A stretch of DNA of 64,000 nt from Acanthornis magna (Eukaryota > Chordata > Aves > Passeriformes > Acanthizidae). The position numbers and the translations under genes were made by a program. Below, piece by piece: positions 46,201-61,200 of this stretch. The stretch is taken from the NCBI GenBank assembly GCA_036785705.1, contig JAWUZG010000015.1:5781001-5845000 (forward strand), written 5' to 3'. Below the pieces are notes generated by a model. That model ran no database searches. It was not told where the DNA came from and saw only the letters and a list, made by a program, of their open reading frames with translations. How positions within the stretch are numbered: position 1 is the stretch's first letter; each line of letters opens with the position of its first letter.

Positions 46201-49200
46201 TTTTCTAGATCTCTCCTTCTGGCTTTGTCTCTGCCTGTCTTTCTTCTCCTACTTCTCTTTGCCTAGAACTTTTGGCTAACATAGCATTTTGTATGTTTCA
46301 GGGTTCTTCTCCGTGGGGCTCAGTTGATGCTCGACAAATGCTAAATTAACACTGAGTACTGCTCTGGTAAGTAGTTGAATGTTGAATTCTATGTTGTATT
46401 TCATCCTTTGCCGAAGATGGTTTATTTTTGAGCATTTGATTTTGATCCTTTTGCCAATAAGGCTTCAGTGTGATTTTCACCTCTTGACTATATCTGGTGG
46501 GGATTTCTCCTTTGCGCTAAGAGAGAGCAGTAGAACCCTGAGTTAAACCGCTGGATCTAAGGCTCCAGGGCTTAACAGGTGCCTCCATTGCCAACTGCAC
46601 ACGTTTTAATCTGTGCCACCTATGGTGCTGAGCCCCTCTGGCCCAGTGCCAAGCTGCCCTCAGGGGGGTGGGTCAGGCTGGAGAGATCTAAAGGGCCTGG
46701 AGCTCCAGCAACACTGGCGCTGGAAAGGGCCTGCCGAGGCCATTGCAGCAGCGCCCCAACATTGCTGCTCCTCCATCTTTCTGAGGTGGAAAACCCAGGT
46801 AGTGTGTTGGGGTAATTAGCTAGGGCTAGGGTTAGGGTTCCGCCTAGGGTTAGGGTTAGGAGATCTAAAGGGCCGCGAGCTCCAGGAGCACTGGCGCTGG
46901 AAAGGGCCTGCCAAGACGAACGCGGCAAGGCCCCAACCTTGCTGCTCCCACACCTTTCTGATCTGGACCCCCCACAGGGGTGGGCACCTCGGCCCCAGCC
47001 CCAGGCTCGGGCCTAGGCTGCCCTGTGGCTCGGGCTTAGGCTTCAGAGAGCTGTGGAGTCTACAGCTGCAGGGACGCTGGCACTGGACAGGACATTGCAA
47101 GGGCATCCATCACGGCAGGCTGCTGCCAGAGACTGGATGTTCCATGGCTCTAAACATCCGGGAATGGCCTGTGTCTGTTGCGAGGGGCCAGCTGGGTTTT
47201 GCTGACGGTGAGGCATTCAGCGCCTGCTGCGGCCCCAGAGCCGCCCCAAGGCCTGGCTGAGCTGTCAGCCCTGGACTCTTGGGCTGGCAGTGCTCACCTG
47301 GGCCCTGAGTGGCCATGAGACCAGCAGTCCCAACTGAGGGCTGGGGACATGAAGGCCATGGGGCTTAAAGGGCGCAGCATGAGGTCAGCACATGGTCACA
47401 GCCTAGAATCCTGCATGGGCTTCCTGTCCCGTCCCTGGTGCAATCCTCGGAGGTGGGAGCTCTGTGCACGTTTTTCTAGATCTCTTCTCTCCTTCTGGCT
47501 TTGTCTCTGCCTGTCTTTCTTCTCCTACTTCTCTTTGCCTAGAACTTTTGGCTAACATAGCATTTTGTATGTTTCAGGGTTCTTCTCCGTGGGGCTCAGT
47601 TGATGCTAGGTAAATGCTAAATTAACACTGAGTACTGCTCTGGTAAGTAGTTGAGAGTTGAATTCTATGTTGTATTTCATCCTTTGCCGAAGATGGTTTA
47701 TTTTTGAGCATTTGATTTTGATCCTTTTGCCAATAAGGCTTCAGTGTGATTTTCACCTCTTGACTATATCTGGTGGGGATTTCTCCTTTGCGCTAAGAGA
47801 GAGCAGTAGAACCCTGAGTTAAACCGCTGGATCTAAGGCTCCAGGGCTTAACAGGTGCCTCCATTGCCAACTGCACACGTTTTAATCTGTGCCACCTATG
47901 GTGCTGAGCCCCTCTGGCCCAGTGCCAAGCTGCCCTCAGGGGGGTGGGTCAGGCTGGAGAGATCTAAAGGGCCTGGAGCTCCAGCAACACTGGCGCTGGA
48001 AAGGGCCTGCCGAGGCCATTGCAGCAGCGCCCCAACATTGCTGCTCCTCCATCTTTCTGAGGTGGAAAACCCAGGTAGTGTGTTGGGGTAATTAGCTAGG
48101 GCTAGGGTTAGGGTTCCGCCTAGGGTTAGGGTTAGGAGATCTAAAGGGCCGCGAGCTCCAGGAGCACTGGCGCTGGAAAGGGCCTGCCAAGACGAACGCG
48201 GCAAGGCCCCAACCTTGCTGCTCCCACACCTTTCTGATCTGGACCCCCCACAGGGGTGGGCACCTCGGCCCCAGCCCCAGGCTCGGGCCTAGGCTGCCCT
48301 GTGGCTCGGGCTTAGGCTTCAGAGAGCTGTGGAATCTACAGCTGCAGGGACGCTGGCACTGGACAGGACATTGCGAGGGCATCCATCATGGCAGGCTGCT
48401 GCCAGAGACTGGATGTTCCATGGCTCTAAACATCCGGGAATGGCCTGTGTCTGTTGCGAGGGGCCAGCTGGGTTTTGCTGACGGTGAGGCCTTCAGCGCC
48501 TGCTGCGGCCCCAGAGCCGCCCCAAGGCCTGGCTGAGCTGTCAGCCCTGGACTCTTGGGCTGGCAGTGCTCACCTGGGCCCTGAGTGGCCATGTGACCAG
48601 CAGTCCCAGCTGAGGGCTGGGGACATGAAGGCCATGGGGCTTAAAGGGCGCAGCATGAGGTCAGCACATGGTCACAGCCTAGAATCCTGCATGGGCTTCC
48701 TGTCCCGTCCCTGGTGCAATCCTCGGAGGTGGGAGCTCTGTGCACGTTTTTCTAGATCTCATCTCTCCTTCTGGCTTCGTCTCTGCCTGTCTTTCTTCTC
48801 CTACTTCTCTTTGCCTAGAACTTTTGGCTAACATAGCATTTTGTATGTTTCAGGGTTCTTCTCCGTGGGGCTCAGTTGATGCTCGACAAATGCTAAATTA
48901 ACACTGAGTACTGCTCTGGTAAGTAGTTGAGAGTTGAATTCTATGTTGTATTTCATCCTTTGCCGAAGATGGTTTATTTTTGAGCATTTGATTTTGATCC
49001 TTTTGCCAGTAAGGCTTCAGTGTGATTTTCACCTCTTGACTATATCTGGTGGGGATTTCTCCTTTGCGCTAAGAGAGAGCAGTAGAACCCTGAGTTAAAC
49101 CGCTGGATCTAAGGCTCCAGGGCTTAACAGGTGCCTCCATTGCCAACTGCACACGTTTTAATCTGTGCCACCTATGGTGCTGAGCCCCTCTGGCCCAGTG

Positions 49201-52200
49201 CCAAGCTGCCCTCAGGGGGGTGGGTCAGGCTGGAGAGATCTAAAGGGCCTGGAGCTCCAGCAACACTGGCGCTGGAAAGGGCCTGCCGAGGCCATTGCAG
49301 CAGCGCCCCAACATTGCTGCTCCTCCATCTTTCTGAGGTGGAAAACCCAGGTAGTGTGTTGGGGTAATTAGCTAGGGCTAGGGTTAGGGTTCCGCCTAGG
49401 GTTAGGGTTAGGAGATCTAAAGGGCCGCGAGCTCCAGGAGCACTGGCACTGGAAAGGGCCTGCCAAGACGAACGCGACAAGGCCCCAACCTTGCTGCTCC
49501 CACACCTTTCTGATCTGGACCCCCCACAGGGGTGGGCACCTCGGCCCCAGCCCCAGGCTCGGGCCTAGGCTGCCCTGTGGCTCGGGCTTAGGCTTCAGAG
49601 AGCTGTGGAGTCTACAGCTGCAGGGACGCTGGCACTGGACAGGACATTGCGAGGGCATCCATCACGGCAGGCTGCTGCCAGAGACTGGATGTTCCATGGC
49701 TCTAAACATCCGGGAATGGCCTGTGTCTGTTGCGAGGGGCCAGCTGGGTTTTGCTGACGGTGAGGCATTCAGCGCCTGCTGCGGCCCCAGAGCCGCCCCA
49801 AGGCCTGGCTGAGCTGTCAGCCCTGGACTCTTGGGCTGGCAGTGCTCACCTGGGCCCTGAGTGGCCATGTGACCAGCAGTCCCAACTGAGGGCTGGGGAC
49901 ATGAAGGCCATGGGGCTTAAAGGGCGCAGCATGAGGTCAGCACATGGTCACAGCCTAGAATCCTGCATGGGCTTCCTGTCCCGTCCCTGGTGCAATCCTC
50001 GGAGGTGGGAGCTCTGTGCACATTTTTCTAGATCTCTTCTCTCCTTCTGGCTTTGTCTCTGCCTGTCTTTCTTCTCCTACTTCTCTTTGCCTAGAACTTT
50101 TGGCTAACATAGCATTTTGTATGTTTCAGGGTTCTTCTCCGTGGGGCTCAGTTGATGCTAGGTAAATGCTAAATTAACACTGAGTACTGCTCTGGTAAGT
50201 AGTTGAGAGTTGAATTCTATGTTGTATTTCATCCTTTGCCGAAGATGGTTTATTTTTGAGCATTTGATTTTGATCCTTTTGCCAATAAGGCTTCAGTGTG
50301 ATTTTCACCTCTTGACTATATCTGGTGGGGATTTCTCCTTTGCGCTAAGAGAGAGCAGTAGAACCCTGAGTTAAACCGCTGGATCTAAGGCTCCAGGGCT
50401 TAACAGGTGCCTCCATTGCCAACTGCACACGTTTTAATCTGTGCCACCTATGGTGCTGAGCCCCTCTGGCCCAGTGCCAAGCTGCCCTCAGGGGGGTGGG
50501 TCAGGCTGGAGAGATCTAAAGGGCCTGGAGCTCCAGCAACACTGGCGCTGGAAAGGGCCTGCCGAGGCCATTGCAGCAGCGCCCCAACATTGCTGCTCCT
50601 CCATCTTTCTGAGGTGGAAAACCCAGGTAGTGTGTTGGGGTAATTAGCTAGGGCTAGGGTTAGGGTTCCGCCTAGGGTTAGGGTTAGGAGATCTAAAGGG
50701 CCGCGAGCTCCAGGAGCACTGGCGCTGGAAAGGGCCTGCCAAGACGAACGCGGCAAGGCCCCAACCTTGCTGCTCCCACACCTTTCTGATCTGGACCCCC
50801 CACAGGGGTGGGCACCTCGGCCCCAGCCCCAGGCTCGGGCCTAGGCTGCCCTGTGGCTCGGGCTTAGGCTTCAGAGAGCTGTGGAGTCTACAGCTGCAGG
50901 GACGCTGGCACTGGACAGGACATTGCGAGGGCATCCATCACGGCAGGCTGCTGCCAGAGACTGGATGTTCCATGGCTCTAAACATCCAGGAATGGCCTGT
51001 GTCTGTTGCGAGGGGCCAGTTGGGTTTTGCTGACAGTGAGGCATTCAGTGCCTGCTGCGGCCCCAGAGCCGCCCCAAGGCCTGGCTGAGCTGTCAGCCCT
51101 GGACTCTTGGGCTGGCAGTGCTCACCTGGGCCCTGAGTGGCCGTGTGACCAGCAGTCCCAACTGAGGGCTGGGGACATGAAGGCCATGGGGCTTAAAGGA
51201 CGCAGCATGAGGTCAGCACATGGTCACAGCCTAGAATCCTGCATGGGCTTCCTGTCCCGTCCCTGGTGCAATCCTCGGAGGTGGGAGCTCTGTGCACGTT
51301 TTTCTAGATCTCTTCTCTCCTTCTGGCTTTGTCTCTGCCTGTCTTTCTTCTCCTACTTCTCTGTGCCTAGAACTTTTGGCTAACATAGCATTTTGTATGT
51401 TTCAGGGTTCTTCTCCGTGGGGCTCAGTTGATGCTCGACAAATGCTAAATTAACACTGAGTACTGCTCTGGTAAGTAGTTGAGAGTTGAATTCTATGTTG
51501 TATTTCATCCTTTGCCGAAGATGGTTTATTTTTGAGCATTTGATTTTGATCCTTTTGCCAGTAAGGCTTCAGTGTGATTTTCACCTCTTGACTATATCTG
51601 GTGGGGATTTCTCCTTTGCGCTAAGAGAGAGCAGTAGAACCCTGAGTTAAACCGCTGGATCTAAGGCTCCAGGGCTTAACAGGTGCCTCCATTGCCAACT
51701 GCACACGTTTTAATCTGTGCCACCTATGGTGCTGAGCCCCTCTGGCCCAGTGCCAAGCTGCCCTCAGGGGGGTGGGTCAGGCTGGAGAGATCTAAAGGGC
51801 CTGGAGCTCCAGCAACACTGGCGCTGGAAAGGGCCTGCCGAGGCCATTGCAGCAGCGCCCCAACATTGCTGCTCCTCCATCTTTCTGAGGTGGAAAACCC
51901 AGGTAGTGTGTTGGGGTAATTAGCTAGGGCTAGGGTTAGGGTTCCGCCTAGGGTTAGGGTTAGGAGATCTAAAGGGCCGCGAGCTCCAGGAGCACTGGCG
52001 CTGGAAAGGGCCTGCCAAGACGAATGCGGCAAGGCCCCAACCTTGCTGCTCCCACACCTTTCTGATCTGGACCCCCCACAGGGGTGGGCACCTCGGCCCC
52101 AGCCCCAGGCTCGGGCCTTGGCTGCCCTGTGGCTTGGGCTTAGGCTTCAGAGAGCTGTGGAGTCTACAGCTGCAGGGACGCTGGCACTGGACAGGACATT

Positions 52201-55200
52201 GCGAGGGCATCCATCACGGCAGGCTGCTGCCAGAGACTGGATGTTCCATGGCTCTAAACATCCGGGAATGGCCTGTGTCTGCTGTGAGGGGCCAGCTGGG
52301 TTTTGCTGACAGTGAGGCCTTCAGCGCCTGCTGCGGCCCCAGAGCCGCCCCAAGGCCTGGCTGAGCTGTCAGCCCTGGACTCTTGGGCTGGCAGTGCTCA
52401 CCTGGGCCGTGAGTGGCCGTGTGACCAGCAGTCCCAACTGAGGGCTGGGGACATGAAGGCCATGGGGCTTAAAGGACGCAGCATGAGGTCAGCACATGGT
52501 CACAGCCTAGAATCCTGCATGGGCTTCCTGTCCCGTCCCTGGTGCAATCCTCGGAGGTGGGAGCTCTGTGCACATTTTTCTAGATCTCTTCTCTCCTTCT
52601 GGCTTTGTCTCTGCCTGTCTTTCTTCTCCTACTTCTCTTTGCCTAGAACTTTTGGCTAACATAGCATTTTGTATGTTTCAGGGTCCTTCTCCGTGGGGCT
52701 CAGTTGATGCTAGGTAAATGCTAAATTAACACTGAGTACTGCTCTGGTAAGTAGTTGAGAGTTGAATTCTATGTTGTATTTCATCCTTTGCCGAAGATGG
52801 TTTATTTTTGAGCATTTGATTTTGATCCTTTTGCCAATAAGGCTTCAGTGTGATTTTCACCTCTTGACTATATCTGGTGGGGATTTCTCCTTTGCGCTAA
52901 GAGAGAGCAGTAGAACCCTGAGTTAAACCGCTGGATCTAAGGCTCCAGGGCTTAACAGGTGCCTCCATTGCCAACTGCACACGTTTTAATCTGTGCCACC
53001 TATGGTGCTGAGCCCCTCTGGCCCAGTGCCAAGCTGCCCTCAGGGGGGTGGGTCAGGCTGGAGAGATCTAAAGGGCCTGGAGCTCCAGCAACACTGGCGC
53101 TGGAAAGGGCCTGCCGAGGCCATTGCAGCAGCGCCCCAACATTGCTGCTCCTCCATCTTTCTGAGGTGGAAAACCCAGGTAGTGTGTTGGGGTAATTAGC
53201 TAGGGCTAGGGTTAGGGTTCCGCCTAGGGTTAGGGTTAGGAGATCTAAAGGGCCGCGAGCTCCAGGAGCACTGGCGCTGGAAAGGGCCTGCCAAGACGAA
53301 CGCGGCAAGGCCCCAACCTTGCTGCTCCCACACCTTTCTGATCTGGACCCCCCACAGGGGTGGGCACCTCGGCCCCAGCCCCAGGCTCGGGCCTAGGCTG
53401 CCCTGTGGCTCGGGCTTAGGCTTCAGAGAGCTGTGGAATCTACAGCTGCAGGGACGCTGGCACTGGACAGGACATTGCGAGGGCATCCATCACGGCAGGC
53501 TGCTGCCAGAGACTGGATGTTCCATGGCTCTAAACATCCGGGAATGGCCTGTGTCTGCTGCGAGGGGCCAGCTGGGTTTTGCTGACGGTGAGGCATTCAG
53601 CGCCTGCTGCGGCCCCAGAGCCGCCCCAAGGCCTGGCTGAGCTGTCAGCCCTGGACTCTTGGGCTGGCAGTGCTCACCTGGGCCCTGAGTGGCCATGTGA
53701 CCAGCAGTCCCAGCTGAGGGCTGGGGACATGAAGGCCATGGGGCTTAAAGGGCGCAGCATGAGGTCAGCACATGGTCACAGCCTAGAATCCTGCATGGGC
53801 TTCCTGTCCCGTCCCTGGTGCAATCCTCGGAGGTGGGAGCTCTGTGCACGTTTTTCTAGATCTCTTCTCTCCTTCTGGCTTTGTCTCTGCCTGTCTTTCT
53901 TCTCCTACTTCTCTTTGCCTAGAACTTTTGGCTAACATAGCATTTTGTATGTTTCAGGGTTCTTCTCCGTGGGGCTCAGTTGATGCTAGGTAAATGCTAA
54001 ATTAACACTGAGTACTGCTCTGGTAAGTAGTTGAGAGTTGAATTCTATGTTGTATTTCATCCTTTGCCGAAGATGGTTTATTTTTGAGCATTTGATTTTG
54101 ATCCTTTTGCCAATAAGGCTTCAGTGTGATTTTCACCTCTTGACTATATCTGGTGGGGATTTCTCCTTTGCGCTAAGAGAGAGCAGTAGAACCCTGAGTT
54201 AAACCGCTGGATCTAAGGCTCCAGGGCTTAACAGGTGCCTCCATTGCCAACTGCACACGTTTTAATCTGTGCCACCTATGGTGCTGAGCCCCTCTGGCCC
54301 AGTGCCAAGCTGCCCACAGGGGGGTGGGTCAGGCTGGAGAGATCTAAAGGGCCTGGAGCTCCAGCAACACTGGCGCTGGAAAGGGCCTGCCGAGGCCATT
54401 GCAGCAGCGCCCCAACATTGCTGCTCCTCCATCTTTCTGAGGTGGAAAACCCAGGTAGTGTGTTGGGGTAATTAGCTAGGGCTAGGGTTAGGGTTCCGCC
54501 TAGGGTTAGGGTTAGGAGATCTAAAGGGCCGCGAGCTCCAGGAGCACTGGCACTGGAAAGGGCCTGCCAAGACGAACGCGGCAAGGCCCCAACCTTGCTG
54601 CTCCCACACCTTTCTGATCTGGACCCCCCACAGGGGTGGGCACCTCGGCCCCAGCCCCAGGCTCGGGCCTAGGCTGCCCTGTGGCTCGGGCTTAGGCTTC
54701 AGAGAGCTGTGGAGTCTACAGCTGCAGGGACGCTGGCACTGGACAGGACATTGCGAGGGCATCCATCACGGCAGGCTGCTGCCAGAGACTGGATGTTCCA
54801 TGGCTCTAAACATCCGGGAATGGCCTGTGTCTGCTGCGAGGGGCCAGCTGGGTTTTGCTGACGGTGAGGCCTTCAGCGCCTGCTGCGGCCCCAGAGCCGC
54901 CCCAAGGCCTGGCTGAGCTGTCAGCCCTGGACTCTTGGGCTGGCAGTGCTCACCTGGGCCCTGAGTGGCCATGTGACCAGCAGTCCCAGCTGAGGGCTGG
55001 GGACATGAAGGCCATGGGGCTTAAAGGACGCAGCATGAGGTCAGCACATGGTCACAGCCTAGAATCCTGCATGGGCTTCCTGTCCCGTCCCTGGTGCAAT
55101 CCTCGGAGGTGGGAGCTCTGTGCACATTTTTCTAGATCTCTTCTCTCCTTCTGGCTTTGTCTCTGCCTGTCTTTCTTCTCCTACTTCTCTTTGCCTAGAA

Positions 55201-58200
55201 CTTTTGGCTAACATAGCATTTTGTATGTTTCAGGGTCCTTCTCCGTGGGGCTCATTTGATGCTAGGTAAATGCTAAATTAACACTGAGTACTGCTCTGGT
55301 AAGTAGTTGAGAGTTGAATTCTATGTTGTATTTCATCCTTTGCCGAAGATGGTTTATTTTTGAGCATTTGATTTTGATCCTTTTGCCAATAAGGCTTCAG
55401 TGTGATTTTCACCTCTTGACTATATCTGGTGGGGATTTCTCCTTTGCGCTAAGAGAGAGCAGTAGAACCCTGAGTTAAACCGCTGGATCTAAGGCTCCAG
55501 GGCTTAACAGGTGCCTCCATTGCCAACTGCACACGTTTTAATCTGTGCCACCTATGGTGCTGAGCCCCTCTGGCCCAGTGCCAAGCTGCCCTCAGGGGGG
55601 TGGGTCAGGCTGGAGAGATCTAAAGGGCCTGGAGCTCCAGCAACACTGGCGCTGGAAAGGGCCTGCCGAGGCCATTGCAGCAGCGCCCCAACATTGCTGC
55701 TCCTCCATCTTTCTGAGGTGGAAAACCCAGGTAGTGTGTTGGGGTAATTAGCTAGGGCTAGGGTTAGGGTTCCGCCTAGGGTTAGGGTTAGGAGATCTAA
55801 AGGGCCGCGAGCTCCAGGAGCACTGGCGCTGGAAAGGGCCTGCCAAGACGAACGCGGCAAGGCCCCAACCTTGCTGCTCCCACACCTTTCTGATCTGGAC
55901 CCCCCACAGGGGTGGGCACCTCGGCCCCAGCCCCAGGCTCGGGCCTTGGCTGCCCTGTGGCTTGGGCTTAGGCTTCAGAGAGCTGTGGAGTCTACAGCTG
56001 CAGGGACGCTGGCACTGGACAGGACATTGCGAGGGCATCCATCACGGCAGGCTGCTGCCAGAGACTGGATGTTCCATGGCTCTAAACATCCGGGAATGGC
56101 CTGTGTCTGCTGCGAGGGGCCAGCTGGGTTTTGCTGACAGTGAGGCCTTCAGCGCCTGCTGCGGCCCCAGAGCCGCCCCAAGGCCTGGCTGAGCTGTCAG
56201 CCCTGGACTCTTGGGCTGGCAGTGCTCACCTGGGCCGTGAGTGGCCGTGTGACCAGCAGTCCCAACTGAGGGCTGGGGACATGAAGGCCATGGGGCTTAA
56301 AGGGCGCAGCATGAGGTCAGCACATGGTCACAGCCTAGAATCCTGCATGGGCTTCCTGTCCCGTCCCTGGTGCAATCCTCGGAGGTGGGAGCTCTGTGCA
56401 CGTTTTTCTAGATCTCTCCTTCTGGCTTTGTCTCTGCCTGTCTTTCTTCTCCTACTTCTCTTTGCCTAGAACTTTTGGCTAACATAGCATTTTGTATGTT
56501 TCAGGGTTCTTCTCCGTGGGGCTCAGTTGATGCTCGACAAATGCTAAATTAACACTGAGTACTGCTCTGGTAAGTAGTTGAGAGTTGAATTCTATGTTGT
56601 ATTTCATCCTTTGCCGAAGATGGTTTATTTTTGAGCATTTGATTTTGATCCTTTTGCCAATAAGGCTTCAGTGTGATTTTCACCTCTTGACTATATCTGG
56701 TGGGGATTTCTCCTTTGCGCTAAGAGAGAGCAGTAGAACCCTGAGTTAAACCGCTGGATCTAAGGCTCCAGGGCTTAACAGGTGCCTCCATTGCCAACTG
56801 CACACGTTTTAATCTGTGCCACCTATGGTGCTGAGCCCCTCTGGCCCAGTGCCAAGCTGCCCTCAGGGGGGTGGGTCAGGCTGGAGAGATCTAAAGGGCC
56901 TGGAGCTCCAGCAACACTGGCGCTGGAAAGGGCCTGCCGAGGCCATTGCAGCAGCGCCCCAACATTGCTGCTCCTCCATCTTTCTGAGGTGGAAAACCCA
57001 GGTAGTGTGTTGGGGTAATTAGCTAGGGCTAGGGTTAGGGTTCCGCCTAGGGTTAGGGTTAGGAGATCTAAAGGGCCGCGAGCTCCAGGAGCACTGGCGC
57101 TGGAAAGGGCCTGCCAAGACGAACGCGGCAAGGCCCCAACCTTGCTGCTCCCACACCTTTCTGATCTGGACCCCCCACAGGGGTGGGCACCTCGGCCCCA
57201 GCCCCAGGCTCGGGCCTAGGCTGCCCTGTGGCTCGGGCTTAGGCTTCAGAGAGCTGTGGAATCTACAGCTGCAGGGACGCTGGCACTGGACAGGACATTG
57301 CGAGGGCATCCATCACGGCAGGCTGCTGCCAGAGACTGGATGTTCCATGGCTCTAAACATCCGGGAATGGCCTGTGTCTGCTGCGAGGGGCCAGCTGGGT
57401 TTTGCTGACAGTGAGGCCTTCAGCGCCTGCTGCGGCCCCAGAGCCGCCCCAAGGCCTGGCTGAGCTGTCAGCCCTGGACTCTTGGGCTGGCAGTGCTCAC
57501 CTGGGCCGTGAGTGGCCGTGTGACCAGCAGTCCCAACTGAGGGCTGGGGACATGAAGGCCATGGGGCTTAAAGGGCGCAGCATGAGGTCAGCACATGGTC
57601 ACAGCCTAGAATCCTGCATGGGCTTCCTGTCCCGTCCCTGGTGCAATCCTCGGAGGTGGGAGCTCTGTGCACGTTTTTCTAGATCTCTCCTTCTGGCTTT
57701 GTCTCTGCCTGTCTTTCTTCTCCTACTTCTCTTTGCCTAGAACTTTTGGCTAACATAGCATTTTGTATGTTTCAGGGTTCTTCTCCGTGGGGCTCAGTTG
57801 ATGCTCGACAAATGCTAAATTAACACTGAGTACTGCTCTGGTAAGTAGTTGAGAGTTGAATTCTATGTTGTATTTCATCCTTTGCCGAAGATGGTTTATT
57901 TTTGAGCATTTGATTTTGATCCTTTTGCCAATAAGGCTTCAGTGTGATTTTCACCTCTTGACTATATCTGGTGGGGATTTCTCCTTTGCGCTAAGAGAGA
58001 GCAGTAGAACCCTGAGTTAAACCGCTGGATCTAAGGCTCCAGGGCTTAACAGGTGCCTCCATTGCCAACTGCACACGTTTTAATCTGTGCCACCTATGGT
58101 GCTGAGCCCCTCTGGCCCAGTGCCAAGCTGCCCTCAGGGGGGTGGGTCAGGCTGGAGAGATCTAAAGGGCCTGGAGCTCCAGCAACACTGGCGCTGGAAA

Positions 58201-61200
58201 GGGCCTGCCGAGGCCATTGCAGCAGCGCCCCAACATTGCTGCTCCTCCATCTTTCTGAGGTGGAAAACCCAGGTAGTGTGTTGGGGTAATTAGCTAGGGC
58301 TAGGGTTAGGGTTCCGCCTAGGGTTAGGGTTAGGAGATCTAAAGGGCCGCGAGCTCCAGGAGCACTGGCGCTGGAAAGGGCCTGCCAAGACGAACGCGGC
58401 AAGGCCCCAACCTTGCTGCTCCCACACCTTTCTGATCTGGACCCCCCACAGGGGTGGGCACCTCGGCCCCAGCCCCAGGCTCGGGCCTAGGCTGCCCTGT
58501 GGCTCGGGCTTAGGCTTCAGAGAGCTGTGGAATCTACAGCTGCAGGGACGCTGGCACTGGACAGGACATTGCGAGGGCATCCATCACGGCAGGCTGCTGC
58601 CAGAGACTGGATGTTCCATGGCTCTAAACATCCGGGAATGGCCTGTGTCTGCTGCGAGGGGCCAGCTGGGTTTTGCTGACGGTGAGGCCTTCAGCGCCTG
58701 CTGCGGCCCCAGAGCCGCCCCAAGGCCTGGCTGAGCTGTCAGCCCTGGACTCTTGGGCTGGCAGTGCTCACCTGGGCCGTGAGTGGCCATGTGACCAGCA
58801 GTCCCAGCTGAGGGCTGGGGACATGAAGGCCATGGGGCTTAAAGGGCGCAGCATGAGGTCAGCACATGGTCACAGCCTAGAATCCTGCATGGGCTTCCTG
58901 TCCCGTCCCTGGTGCAATCCTCGGAGGTGGGAGCTCTGTGCACGTTTTTCTAGATCTCTTCTCTCCTTCTGGCTTTGTCTCTGCCTGTCTTTCTTCTCCT
59001 ACTTCTCTTTGCCTAGAACTTTTGGCTAACATAGCATTTTGTATGTTTCAGGGTTCTTCTCCGTGGGGCTCAGTTGATGCTAGGTAAATGCTAAATTAAC
59101 ACTGAGTACTGCTCTGGTAAGTAGTTGAGAGTTGAATTCTATGTTGTATTTCATCCTTTGCCGAAGATGGTTTATTTTTGAGCATTTGATTTTGATCCTT
59201 TTGCCAATAAGGCTTCAGTGTGATTTTCACCTCTTGACTATATCTGGTGGGGATTTCTCCTTTGCGCTAAGAGAGAGCAGTAGAACCCTGAGTTAAACCG
59301 CTGGATCTAAGGCTCCAGGGCTTAACAGGTGCCTCCATTGCCAACTGCACACGTTTTAATCTGTGCCACCTATGGTGCTGAGCCCCTCTGGCCCAGTGCC
59401 AAGCTGCCCTCAGGGGGGTGGGTCAGGCTGGAGAGATCTAAAGGGCCTGGAGCTCCAGCAACACTGGCGCTGGAAAGGGCCTGCCGAGGCCATTGCAGCA
59501 GCGCCCCAACATTGCTGCTCCTCCATCTTTCTGAGGTGGAAAACCCAGGTAGTGTGTTGGGGTAATTAGCTAGGGCTAGGGTTAGGGTTCCGCCTAGGGT
59601 TAGGGTTAGGAGATCTAAAGGGCCGCGAGCTCCAGGAGCACTGGCGCTGGAAAGGGCCTGCCAAGACGAACGCGGCAAGGCCCCAACCTTGCTGCTCCCA
59701 CACCTTTCTGATCTGGACCCCCCACAGGGGTGGGCACCTCGGCCCCAGCCCCAGGCTCGGGCCTTGGCTGCCCTGTGGCTTGGGCTTAGGCTTCAGAGAG
59801 CTGTGGAGTCTACAGCTGCAGGGACGCTGGCACTGGACAGGACATTGCGAGGGCATCCATCACGGCAGGCTGCTGCCAGAGACTGGATGTTCCATGGCTC
59901 TAAACATCCGGGAATGGCCTGTGTCTGCTGCGAGGGGCCAGCTGGGTTTTGCTGACAGTGAGGCCTTCAGCGCCTGCTGCGGCCCCAGAGCCGCCCCAAG
60001 GCCTGGCTGAGCTGTCAGCCCTGGACTCTTGGGCTGGCAGTGCTCACCTGGGCCGTGAGTGGCCGTGTGACCAGCAGTCCCAACTGAGGGCTGGGGACAT
60101 GAAGGCCATGGGGCTTAAAGGGCGCAGCATGAGGTCAGCACATGGTCACAGCCTAGAATCCTGCATGGGCTTCCTGTCCCGTCCCTGGTGCAATCCTCGG
60201 AGGTGGGAGCTCTGTGCACGTTTTTCTAGATCTCTCCTTCTGGCTTTGTCTCTGCCTGTCTTTCTTCTCCTACTTCTCTTTGCCTAGAACTTTTGGCTAA
60301 CATAGCATTTTGTATGTTTCAGGGTTCTTCTCCGTGGGGCTCAGTTGATGCTCGACAAATGCTAAATTAACACTGAGTACTGCTCTGGTAAGTAGTTGAG
60401 AGTTGAATTCTATGTTGTATTTCATCCTTTGCCGAAGATGGTTTATTTTTGAGCATTTGATTTTGATCCTTTTGCCAATAAGGCTTCAGTGTGATTTTCA
60501 CCTCTTGACTATATCTGGTGGGGATTTCTCCTTTGCGCTAAGAGAGAGCAGTAGAACCCTGAGTTAAACCGCTGGATCTAAGGCTCCAGGGCTTAACAGG
60601 TGCCTCCATTGCCAACTGCACACGTTTTAATCTGTGCCACCTATGGTGCTGAGCCCCTCTGGCCCAGTGCCAAGCTGCCCTCAGGGGGGTGGGTCAGGCT
60701 GGAGAGATCTAAAGGGCCTGGAGCTCCAGCAACACTGGCGCTGGAAAGGGCCTGCCGAGGCCATTGCAGCAGCGCCCCAACATTGCTGCTCCTCCATCTT
60801 TCTGAGGTGGAAAACCCAGGTAGTGTGTTGGGGTAATTAGCTAGGGCTAGGGTTAGGGTTCCGCCTAGGGTTAGGGTTAGGAGATCTAAAGGGCCGCGAG
60901 CTCCAGGAGCACTGGCGCTGGAAAGGGCCTGCCAAGACGAACGCGGCAAGGCCCCAACCTTGCTGCTCCCACACCTTTCTGATCTGGACCCCCCACAGGG
61001 GTGGGCACCTCGGCCCCAGCCCCAGGCTCGGGCCTAGGCTGCCCTGTGGCTCGGGCTTAGGCTTCAGAGAGCTGTGGAATCTACAGCTGCAGGGACGCTG
61101 GCACTGGACAGGACATTGCGAGGGCATCCATCACGGCAGGCTGCTGCCAGAGACTGGATGTTCCATGGCTCTAAACATCCGGGAATGGCCTGTGTCTGCT